A stretch of DNA of 64,000 nt, taken from contig BSQZ01000072.1 of NCBI GenBank assembly GCA_033239005.1, positions 1,648,501-1,712,500 of the forward strand. Reading direction: 5' to 3'. Made by a program: the position numbers and the translations under genes. Below, piece after piece: positions 47,171 to 58,600 of this stretch. Position 1 is the first letter of the stretch; each line of letters opens with the position of its first letter. The DNA comes from Lamellibrachia satsuma (Eukaryota > Annelida > Polychaeta > Sabellida > Siboglinidae). The notes under the pieces were generated by a model. That model made no database searches and had not been told where the DNA came from. It saw nothing but the letters and a program-made list of their open reading frames with translations.

Positions 47171-48439
47171 CAATGTGTTTTGCATGCTACGTGAAGCCCC
47201 TGCACCGCTGGCCATAGACCCATATTTCACACCCACTGACATTGCTGGCTGGTGAGGGCGACCATGAACAACACTCCCAACTGCCCTTGACAAAGATCTG
47301 CTGGAAGTCAGCAAGCGTCTTCAAAACCAGCAAAGATCTATACTGGCTGAGATCGCATAACCGAAATCAACGGAAAAACTTCAGCCAGAACATCTTGAAA
47401 TAAAATTTGTCTAAATGATTTATACATTTCTTGCTGCAGTTATGATTTGGTCTAATTATCTTGATTCTGCATGTAAATATTGTTAAATTGTTTTTTATAC
47501 AGTCTTCCCCCATTAAGTTAATTGTGAAAAATCACATAATATATTAGGTCAGAAAACAAAATCTTGACATTTGGTCTTGAGAGGTGTATCTATATTCAGC
47601 AATTTTGTCCACCGGCACTGGCAGCTTGTCACAAACGTCTTGTTATAATTCAATAATTAATTGTAACTGTTTTACAAGTATTTTAACTAAAAAATGGCTT
47701 AACAATTAGTTTGCATTCAATGAATTAAATAATTAATAACAGTCAGTTTGCACTCAATGAATAAAATTAATTGTTCTTGTAATTGAGAATAAAAATCTGT
47801 TGCACAAAGTTTTTTACGAATTTTTAAATCATTGAAAAATTTTATTATTATTTTTTATTCTTTTATTTTTCTAGACTTTATCCAAGGCCCACACAACATA
47901 AACAGTAATAATAATATCATGTAAAACAGATTGTATTGGCTTTGAAATTGTAGTGAATTCAATTCAGAGAAATGTAAATAAGCCATAATTTCGTTCTGGA
48001 GACTCGTTCTCACTGTCACAGATCCATAAAACTTCACAATGTTGTGGTTGACTAAATCCACATTTTGTGTTCGTGCGGAAACAAGATATTTCCCCCACAT
48101 ACTAACTTCGACCTATAGAAGGCAACCACAACATTGAAATATTCTGAGGAATTCGATGAAGTTGTGCTACTTGCATTTGAAACATACCTATGATTGGCTA
48201 TGAAGTCTAACTGACATTTTGTAAGCTTTATCTTGGTCCAATTTTGATAAGAAAAACACGACACGAAAGTTAATTTACCGCTTTCAAAGGTGCTGTCAAA
48301 GCTGACGAAAATGAACGGAAGCAGCCGATAAAACACGCGGCGAAACAAAACGTTAACGAGATTCCGGTAATCGTAACAGCGTTAAATCGTGAACGGATTT
48401 TCGTGCGCACGGAACGACCGAGGCACCGCATTTTGTTGA
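47171..48439. other. Intergenic, unassigned
   Basis: 47185-47360 gives a stop-interrupted frame on the plus strand (APLAIDPYFTPTDIAGW ... LLEVSKRLQNQQRSI), perhaps a remnant of a mobile-element or retrocopied protein that I cannot name. The rest shows no feature. Confidence 0.35.
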
Positions 48440-48554
48440 AGTGCCTACTGTGTAGTTTGCTTTGATAGCAGTCCAGACACTGCGGCGGCTGCCAGTGACA
48501 TGTCTAGGAGACTAGGACAGTGACTGTTCGTGCCCAGAGCAGTTAGCGGGTAGC

Positions 48555-48791
48555 TTAAATTCCCCAATCTTTCTTTGCTGAAGCTAGCTTCAATATGCAT
48601 GTAAATGCTAGCACTTGGTCAGCACAGCTTCGATTTGGGTGGAAGCCACCTGTTCTGTTCTGGAGGATGACGGAATCGATGATTGGGGCTGGGATAGTAA
48701 CCCGCTCTTTGACGGTTTTATCAGGTTTGAGGAGAGCTATCACCTTGGTTTTTCTCCATATTTTCAGCAGCTTGGTAATGGCAATGATCAT
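48555..48791 (-). pseudogene. LINE reverse transcriptase fragment
   Basis: The minus strand reads KLLKIWRKTKVIALLKPDK and, after a gap, GGFHPNRSCADQVLA, matching jockey/RTE-X-like RT blocks (WRxxKVIALLKPGK; GFRPGRSCxDQVL). The segment between is truncated, and one end is fused with unrelated sequence. Confidence 0.8.
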
Positions 48792-48959
48792 GAAAAGCTT
48801 GACAAGCCATGCTCTTCCTTTGTCACCAAGATGTTTAAGGAATTCAGGTTAGATATAGTCAGTTACTGCTGCCTTGCCAGCTTTAGTTGCTGCCAATGCG
48901 GTTTGGTTTCCTCAGTGGAGACCCGGGCGGTGAGTAGGGAGACCTTCTGGCGCTTGTAG

Positions 48960-49490
48960 AGAGCTTTCTTTGTCACCTCTTTGCAGCTCGGTGTAATTGT
49001 CTGCTAACTGGTGTTTTTGCATTGCAGACAATCTGAGCTGCAATGTTGTTGGCACTTTTCTGCCACCTGATATTCAGTCATTGAGGTTCCGTTGAGTCTC
49101 CTTGGGAGACTCCAGGCTTAGCGGCTTGAGTGTGTGAAGTCAAGAGAAATTACTTGCAACTGTTTTTATGTAATACTTGTAGTTGCCATTGAATTTCTAC
49201 AAGAGGCCACCAGACAAGTTATTTAATATGTACTATTCTTTTTATATGGTGCAATGTTTAGTAACAGTCTTCATTCTAGTTACTAATATAAACTTAGTTA
49301 TATATGTTCTTGCACAGATTACACACCAACACAATGAAAGATTCTCAACAAAATTTGTGTTAAACCAAGAATTCAAGAAAATGTTGAATTACTGCATTGT
49401 ACAAAAAATCGCCATGAAACTATATTTTTTGTTCATTCATTGGTCATGCCCAATCTTAGATTGATGTGTGTATGTCTGTTTTCTTTGCAG
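48960..49490. other. Upstream region or 5' UTR intron of TBCCD1
   Basis: No coding exon recognised. The strong acceptor TTTCTTTGCAG before 49491 implies an upstream untranslated exon that I cannot locate. Confidence 0.4.
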
Positions 49491-49658
49491 TGAATAGAGA
49501 TGAAAACAGTCTTGCCTGAGAAAAGTTGGCACTGGTAGTGCTGCTTGGTCTGAGAAGAAATGGCAACATTCAAGACAAAGATAAGTCTGTGGGTGAGGTC
49601 TGAACTGTTTGCCTATGGGGCTCTCCCAGTTCCTCCGCATCCCAGACTCTCTGTGCAT
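49491..49658 (+). CDS. TBCCD1: TBCCD1 first coding exon
   Basis: Acceptor TTCTTTGCAG; ATG at 49560 chosen because the conserved SLWVRSELFAYG follows. An upstream ATG at 49500 opens a 12-codon frame closed by TAG at 49536-49538, a possible uORF. Donor GTATGT after 49658, phase 0. Confidence 0.88.
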
Positions 49659-52600
49659 GTATGTATACTTTTTATTTATATATGTGTGTGTAAATATATA
49701 CCGTTTTCAACCTATTAAGCTTACATGCCCTAATTAATGTACACCGCTTTTTTAATCAGCAGGATCCATAATTGTAATTTTGACTAGTGTGGAACGACTG
49801 AAAGGTGTCGCCATCTGGTGTCAGACAGTTCACACCACTTTTCAGTTCTACACTATTCACCAAATTACACCACTTGTATTAAACAGTTACCTTATTGTCT
49901 AGAGAAACATTTTGGTGTTCAGACATGCTTATAAGGACAGATTCCTTGACATTTTTTCTTCTTTTTTTGTTTATTTGGTCGAATACGGTATACTGAAGAA
50001 CATGAGCTGTTCTTCAGTATACAATATTTGACCTAATAACTGTACACTTGAAAAAAGGGCCTTGGAAAAAAGTGAAGGAATCTGTGTGACTTTTAATTGT
50101 ATTTGTTCAATTCGTACACAGTTTGGTTAAAACACTGGACTGTCAATTGTGGCCCTTTTGAAGGGACAACATTCAAATTTAGAAACATCAGCAGTTGTGT
50201 TCTCTCCACATTGCTTCGGTTCACTGTATCAATGAGTACCTGGCAGTGGTGGCATTATGTGAATGAATTGTTTCATGCAATGATTACAGCTTGGCTGAAT
50301 GCTTTTTAGAGAAGTCGAGTTGGTGTTGGAATGAACAGGTCTGTCAGGGGGTGAAGTGTAAAGCCTTCCAAAGGATTGGATCCCAGGACCAATGATATCC
50401 ATGTTTCTCAGGTTTAATTATAGAGTTAGAGAATATTCAGGATATAACAATAACATGCTTTTCTAAATGTCTTCACAAAAAGACACTTTGCTGATTATTG
50501 ATATAATAATGTTTTGCCTACCATAGTTATGCTGTATTTATGATGTATTAATTGTGTAAATGTCCCTATTGTTAATTTTTGTTGGCAAGTTTACATATTG
50601 GAACCTTTTTACAAGCATCATTTTGTGTGTTGTGCTTTTGCAGAATATTAAAAAGATAATTCCATATGCAAAGTCAAAAGGAAAATCAGGCTTTCCTAGG
50701 CTCGGGTAAGTTTTACAAGCATTTTGTAACAAGGTTCTACGGTAGTACATTTCTAAAACATATTGTTGCACTTTCTTTTTCACATTTGTTGACTTTCACT
50801 GAATTTGTCAGTGTTTTTCTCTTTCTGTCAAAAACATTTGCGGTTGGCTGCAAGGCTTGTAATATGGTTTCCAGGGATATTACACAACTTCAGTGTGTTA
50901 AATATATTTTGGCAAGTTTTATTCTGTTTTGTTATATTTGGTTAGACAGTTGTAGATCATTGGCATTGTGAGAAAGAGGGGGGTTCAAATACTTACCTGT
51001 AGCTGTTAAAAAAAATTCTATACATCTTCATGACCTTTGTTCATTCAGCTGTATAAATGAGTACCTGGCCAGATTCTATAGACATCATGATAGAAATCTT
51101 GTAATTTGTATGATTAACTTTTGTAATTAAACATGTCTGAATACCATCCTGAGAAGTCTAGATGGTTTTGAGAAAGAATGGAAACAGTACTGTGGTTAGT
51201 TGGTTATTACCTGAAGTTAATATTATATGCAATACAATAAGTAAAAAATTACCTTCAAGAGCCCAAGCATAGTCAGTGTCAGAACAAAGGGTTAAACTGT
51301 CTCGGTAATTGGTGTACAATTTAAAATTGACAGTTGGATGGGTACACCAAGGAGCTAAGGGGGAACGAACAACAATGTAAAACGTGGGTTTTCAGGTGAT
51401 GCTACCAAGAAAAAAAAGTTCTGATGTTTGTTTTAACTTGGAACAGTATATTGTTATGAAGACATGTCATAAACAAGTTGTTTGTTTTAACTCTGGGAAC
51501 AAATTGTTAAGTATAATCACTATCCCTTTCTGTGAGAGGTTCTATGAATATCTTTTAGATACTCTGTTTGGAAGAACATCGCCTGTAATAAACTTCAGCT
51601 GCCAATGGACTTAGCATGGATGTAAGTACAACCTTGTTTTAACAGATTTCACCCAGTCAGAATGCTGTCAGAAACATATACATTGTATATGTTTGTATTA
51701 CAATTATAACATAATTGTGTCGACATTAAACATTTTGGACAGGAGATACTGCCTTATGCTTTCTCACTTTTTTGTAATTAAAAAGTATTAAGGTAAAATC
51801 GATCTATTTGTTGAACACCAGCATGTTTTAGGCACGTTATTTCTTTGGTCTTAAGTTATTTCTTTGGTCTTAAGTGATAGAATCATTTGACACCAGCTGT
51901 TGAATTTAGACCAATGATAATTATGTTGACCTGCAGGTACTTCGTGACGTTTGACATGCTGGTTGTGACAACTCCCGAAGAGAAGCTGGAACGGGATGAA
52001 ATGTTTGCGCAGTGTTCCTCACAACAGGAGTTAGGTACGCATTTCAACAGTTCATACATCTCTCAATTGAAGATATTTCACATAGCTTCTGAAGGTTTCT
52101 TGTAAGTTGACTTGTCTTGCCTTGGACCAGTGTAACACTCACCTCAGTTACTGTATTCTACATTGGTGTGATTGAATAATAATTGTCAGTGTCCAATTCA
52201 GATTTCTCACTCAGGGTGTTACTTTGTAGAGCTGTGCAAGAGTTAGATGTTTCACTCAGAGTTTTACTTTGTAGAGCTTTGCAAGAGTTGATGTCTCACT
52301 CAGGGTGTTACTTTGTAGAGCTGTACAAGTGTCGGATGTCTCACTCAGAGTGTTACTTTGTAGAGCTGTACAAGAGTCAGATGTCTCACTCAGAGTGTTA
52401 CTTTGTAGAGCTGTACAAGAGTCAGATGTCTCACTCAGAGTGTTACTTTGTAGAGCTGTGCAAGAGTCAAATGTCTCACTCAAAGTGTTACTTTGTACAG
52501 CTGTGCAACAGTCAGATGTCTCACTCAGAGTGTTACTTTGTAGAGCTGTACAAGAGTCAGATGTCTCACTCAGAGTGTTACTTTGTAGAGCTGTACAAGA

Positions 52601-55600
52601 GTCAGATGTCTCACTCAGAGTGTTACTTTGTAGAGCTGTACAAGAGTCAGATGTCTCACTCAGAGTGTTACTTTGTAGAGCTGTGCAAGAGTCAGATGTC
52701 TCACTCAAAGTGTTACTTTGTACAGCTGTGCAACAGTCAGATGTCTCACTCAAAGTGTTACTTTGTAGAGCTGTGCAACAGTCAGATGTCTCACTCAGAG
52801 TGTTACTTTGTACAGCTGTACAAGAGTCAGATGTCTCACTCAGAGTGTTACTTTGTAGAGCTGTGCAAGAGTCGGATGTCTCACTCAGGGTGTTACTTTG
52901 TAGAGCTGTGCAAGAGTCGGATGTCAGTGCCTCTGCTGCGATTCGTGCTGTTCCTCTACCTACAGCACTTCCACAAGATCTCCCTGCGCTCTTCTCTCGT
53001 GTCTGGCAATGTCGAGTATCCTTTCCTTTGTTTTACTCACACTGGCAAGACCCACCAACGTTACACAACTACCAATGTTACACAACTACTGATGTTACAC
53101 AACTACCAGTGTTACACAACCACCAACGTTACACAACTACCAAGGCATATAATGGGGTTTTTTTTGATAAAAAAAATTGGGAAGACATTTTATGGAGAGT
53201 CTCCAGGTTGGTATGTAATAAACGGCTTTCCATTCACTGCATTAGCAATGCATGTGTAATGCATAAAAATTTCCATTTTTTTGGATAGGGTTGCAGGTGG
53301 GTGGGGTCAATCCTATAAAATAAATTGGATAAGAAAATGAAATGTAGCATTGCAATTGTAAAATAAAAATGCATACAAACATAATAATGAATAATAAAAT
53401 GTTTATATCTTCATAAAATAATGTATGTAATCATAGTAAATGAAAATGAGACTTTTCCTGTTGTGCATCAGGTCACACTGTTTGACTTGCGCATATCTAA
53501 GTAGAAGGTGCTTCTATTTGAATGCCTATTATAAAATGTTTTAGCTACATTTGTAACATGGAAATTTGTATTATAATATTTTGGCTTGTGCTGTCATGGT
53601 AGTTGTGTATGTGTCCTGAGTGTCACCAGATGGCCAGTGACATCACAGCCTCCAGAACTGGACACCAGGTCATCGTCAGCCAGGGGAAAGGTATGGTACA
53701 AATCACTGGGGGTTTTGCGTTGCACAAAGCCGTTGAATTCTTATTAACATGCAATGAACCATTCCCAAATGTGTGGTTTATTTTCTGTTCAGCCAGAATA
53801 TTTGTTATCTAGTGTGCAACTTGGTTTAAAATCTGTATCTGTCAACTACAATAATTGATATTTAATGCAGCACAGACAGTACATAACCATTCTTAAAATG
53901 TTGTTTGGATTATCTGTTGCCTTTTTTGTATACTTTTATGAGACTACATTGAAACTCTGTCCACAGTTGATTCATTCCATCACGAATCAGATTCATTGAT
54001 TTTCAAATCTGTGGTGTGACAATAGTCTAAGTAATGGTTGCAGTCAAAGTACATACTTTTGTTAAAATCATCGGATGAATTGATTTTGATTGTTCGATCG
54101 AGTAACTTGCAAAACTGTAAATATCCTTTTATATATAGAGGCGGCATAACTTTGGTTGTTTTTTGTTGATTTTCAGATCCGGTCAGAAATAATTAAAAAG
54201 TTTCTCTGACGATTTTATCAATACTAAATGATTTAATTTCAGAGTCTGGATGAGCATTCTCACATGACGTTTGTGCTGAACAACCTGAAGGAAATATTGG
54301 ATCTGTTGGCAGAGCCTGGTTGGTGCTTTATGAATTATAAACTATTCATCTTACTAGTACATAAAACTAGTTGTCTATATTGAAGTACTTTGCAATTTGG
54401 CTTTTGAAATTTCTAAAAAAAATTCACTCAAGCCAAAATCTTGTTGCCTAAAGGCCAATTTATATTTGTTGTGTGACAGGGTGTAGCATGTTGTGTGACA
54501 CGGTGTAGCATGTTGTGTGACAGGGTGTAGCATGATAACACATTGCAAGAATCAGCCGTGTAATCACCTGCACACAATAGTTTTATCAGGGAAACTTGTG
54601 AGTGGTTTTTGCATGATCTAACAGTTCCCCTGGCTTAGAAACAATTACTAATCAGTGACCAATGGCAGATGAACCTGATGTGACCTTTCATCGTAATTTT
54701 TTGGTGGACTTTTTGTCTGATAACATTAGGCTACTGATTGAGGTGTTAGAATTCATGTAGAACAGTTAGCTACTGATTGAAGTGTTAGAATGCATGTAGA
54801 ACAGTTAGCTACTGATTGAGGTGTTATAATGCATGTAGAACAGTTAGCTACTGATTGAGGTGTTAGAATACACGTAGAACAGTTAGCTACTGATTGAGGT
54901 GTTATAATGCATGTAGAACAGTTAGCTACTGATTGAGGTGTTAGAATGCACGTAGAACAGTTAGCTACTGATTGAGGTGTTAGAATGCACGTAGAACAGT
55001 TAGCTACTGATTGAGGTGTTAGAATGCACGTATAACAGTTAGCTACTGATTGAGGTGTTAGAATGCGCGTAGAACAGTTAGCTACTGATTGAGGTGCTAG
55101 AATGCATGAAGAACAGTTAACTACTGATTGAGGTGCTAGAATGCGCGTAGAACAGTTAGCTACTGATTGAGGTGCTAGAATGCACATAGAACAGTTATCT
55201 ACTGATTGAGGTGCTAGAATGCACGTAGAACAGTTAGCTACTGATTGAGGTGCTAGAATGCGCGTAGAACAGTTAGCTACTGATTGAGGTGCTAGAATGC
55301 GCGTAGAACAGTTAGCTACTGATTGAGGTGCTAGAATGCGCGTAGAACAGTTAGCTACTGATTGAGGTGCTAGAATGCGCATGCTACTTATTGAGGTGTT
55401 AGAATGCATGTAGAACAGTTAGCTACTGATTGAGGTGCTAGAATGCATGTAGAACAGTTAGCTACTGATTGAGGTGCTAGAATGCAAGTAGAACAGTTAG
55501 CTACTGATTGAGGTGCTAGAATGCATGTAGAACAGTTAGCTACTGATTGAGGTGCTAGAATGCAAGTAGAACAATTAGCTACTGATTGAGGTGTTAGAAT

Positions 55601-58600
55601 GCATGTAGAACAGTTAGCTACTTATTGAGGTGTTAGAATGTATGTAGAACAGTTAGCTACTGATTGTGTAAATGCTAGAACATTGCTACTGTAGGTGTTG
55701 AATGCACGTATTTAAAAAGGTGCTAAAATGAAGAACAGTTAACTACAAATATCTTGGAAGGGTTGTTAGTTTGTGAGCGCAATGATTGGCATGAGCTAGA
55801 AAACTGTTGTTTATTTGTTACATATAAATGACAAATTGTTGTATTCTCAATAATTCAATGGCTTCCTTGTGCACATTCCATCTGGCTTTTTGTTTTGTAA
55901 ATTTTAAGCATTTTTCATTGTATCACTCGTGTAAACGATGACCACTCGTGTAAATGATGACCACTCGTGTAAATGATGACCACTCGTGTAAATGCGCACA
56001 TTATTAATGTTATGCAACACGGAGTCACACGATAAATTTTTGGGAAAAAAAGTTGCTTGTTTAAACTGGTCTTAATATTACTGTTTGTATGTTGTCTAGA
56101 TGGTTCGAGTGAGACAAAGGAGATGTGTCTATCTGTCGACGCAGTTGAGGCTCTTGGATTCATCATTGCTGGCTCCGTAGATGGCAACAGGTAGGCAGAG
56201 ACATTGATGCATTGGTTTCCTGTCTTTGATATCATATTATTTTTAAGATCTGTACTAATACCTGCCAGGCACTTTCATCCAAGCAACCGGCACATTTACA
56301 TTCACTGCTCACTCCTGCAAGAAAGCCCAGACAGCTTCGATCGTCTAATTATGATGTACGTTTTTGTTCCTAGATCTGAAACCAATTTTGGGAACTATGG
56401 CTTTCTCTGTTACTGCACAAACTCTTTGGAATTCACTCCCTGTTAGTGTTAGGTCAGCAGGAAACATTTTGAAGTCATCTGAAGATTGGTCTTTTTAACT
56501 GTGCTTTCCTGCCTTAGCTGCCTAGCGGATACATCCTTCTGTTGACCACTTTAGCATTATGTATCAATTTGAAAATTGATGAAACTTTCATTTTGATCTG
56601 AACTCCGGTTTCCGAGGGTTTATGCACGATTTAATTTTGTTATTATTACAATCAGATTACTGTGATTTTATTTGAACCAGTGTCGTATCTTGGACCAGTC
56701 ACAGAAAATATATTTTGTTTCGAAAGAATAATAACTTGTGAAACCCAACATTTTTTGTTGGAAACTTAGATCAGAATTATATGAAACTGCTGGTGTACAT
56801 AAAATTGGAGGGGGGTTTCTTTCTATGGTAGAAGGCTGGTGTGGTCTGTCCTATTTTAATATGTGTATATATGGATATAGGAGATGGGGTATTTTCAGGT
56901 ACAACTAAGGTACGTTTAGCAAGTTTATGTCTGAACTATGTAGACCAAATTGGTTTGAGCTGAATGTGCATCATATCAAAACAGCAATGAACAATAAATT
57001 GTAAAAATGTTGGAAAGTTCTAACTATACTTAGCATTGCTACATTTCTGTGTTTATTTTACAGCGTCCGTTGTAAATAACGAGTGTTTTGACTGTGTTGT
57101 GCTCCAGGACGGAGAAAGCATTGCAGGAGATTGCAATGATGCAACAGGTGTACCAGAAAAGTGGCTACTCAAAGGTGCGTGTAGTTTATACTGTGTACAG
57201 ATTAATGTTGTTAAACTACACACTACACAGTGTAAGCTCCACAGACCTCTCTTACCTGTGTTTTTGTTTCGTGGCCATTCTATCACCATCTGTCAGAGCA
57301 TGTGCGGAATCTTAAAAGGTCTTAAATTGTGTTTTAAGGCCTTCGTAAGGTGTTAAAAGGGGGATTTTTAAAGGAAAATATTAAAATGGTCTTAAAATGG
57401 ATTTCACCAAACTAGGCACAGACCTTGGGCTATAATTCAACAAAGATGGAATGGACTGTATAGTGCTGGATATGCATCTTTAATCAAATGATACAATTTG
57501 GTCACCACATTCATAAGTGGTTCCTAGAGAATGTCTGAATGACATTTCTTTGTTATTATATATTGAATTTTTGATGGAGAAAGGTCTTAAAAACATATTT
57601 TAAAGTCTTATGTCAATTAACTGCATTACAGTTTTTGAGGTCGTTGCAGCCAAAAATAACCAGTGGGATTAATGTAACATACAAATAATAACATTGTAAC
57701 ACAAATGTTTACTATTGAGCAACCAGAAGGTTACTCAACAACAAGATACATTTAAAATACAGTTGTTAAACTGTACGTGTCACATTCACATTATCCCTCC
57801 AAATGTGATAACGTTGTGTCAACTAAGAATTTGTTACCTTGTTAGTTTATCGTAAAGGTACGTTTCTGTCAGCCCAGTTCTGTGTGAACGTGACTGACTT
57901 ACAGTGGACAGAACTTGCTCACTTGGTATGTCTAACAGCACCAACTCTGTGTGAGCACAGCTTTATGATGCAAATATCATTTGTACATTTATTTTGACAT
58001 TTATTAACTCTCTACGTCATAGCAGTTTTATTCTATGTGGGTTTCTTTCTTGGCTGAGCAGCTGTCCCTCTCCACTCTTGGGGGGGGCGCTGACGCTGGC
58101 ACCAAGGAAGGTGTTGACTTCTTCCTTGGCTGAGCAGCTGTCCCTCTCCACTCTGGGGGGGGCGCTGACGCTGGCACCAAGGAAGGTGTTGACTTCTTCC
58201 TTGGCTGAGCAGCTGTCCCTCTCCACTCTGGGGGTGGGCGCTGACGCTGGCACCAAGGAAGGTGTTGACTTCTTCCTTGGCTGAGCAGCTGTCCCTCTCC
58301 ACTCTGGGGGTTGGCGATGACGCTGGCACCAAGGAAGGTGTTGACTTCTTCCTTGGCTGAGCAGCTGTCCCTCTCCACTCTGGGGGTTGGCGATGACGCT
58401 GGCACCAAGGAAGGTGTTGACTTCTTCCTTGGCTGAGCAGCTGTCCCTCTCCACTCTGGGGGTGGGCGCTGACGCTGGCACCAAGGAAGGTGTTGACTTC
58501 TTCCTTGGCTGAGCAGCTGTCCCTCTCCACTCTGGGGGTGGGTGCTGACGCTGGCACCAAGGAGTTTACTCTCTTGAAACGTTCTATCTGTTTCAGACAA

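Noticed and set aside
47185..47360. Remnant coding segment APLAIDPYFTPTDIAGW...
   Set aside because: Stop-interrupted, short, and I cannot assign it to a family; kept only as a note in the intergenic entry.
53603..53812. Cysteine-containing frame MCMCPECHQMAS
   Set aside because: It does not join in phase with TBCCD1 exon 5; the alternative frame from 53630 gives the conserved EWP and joins perfectly.
54753..55409. 218-residue minus-strand repeat protein
   Set aside because: Pure 39-bp minisatellite; no promoter, splice site or flanking coding sequence.
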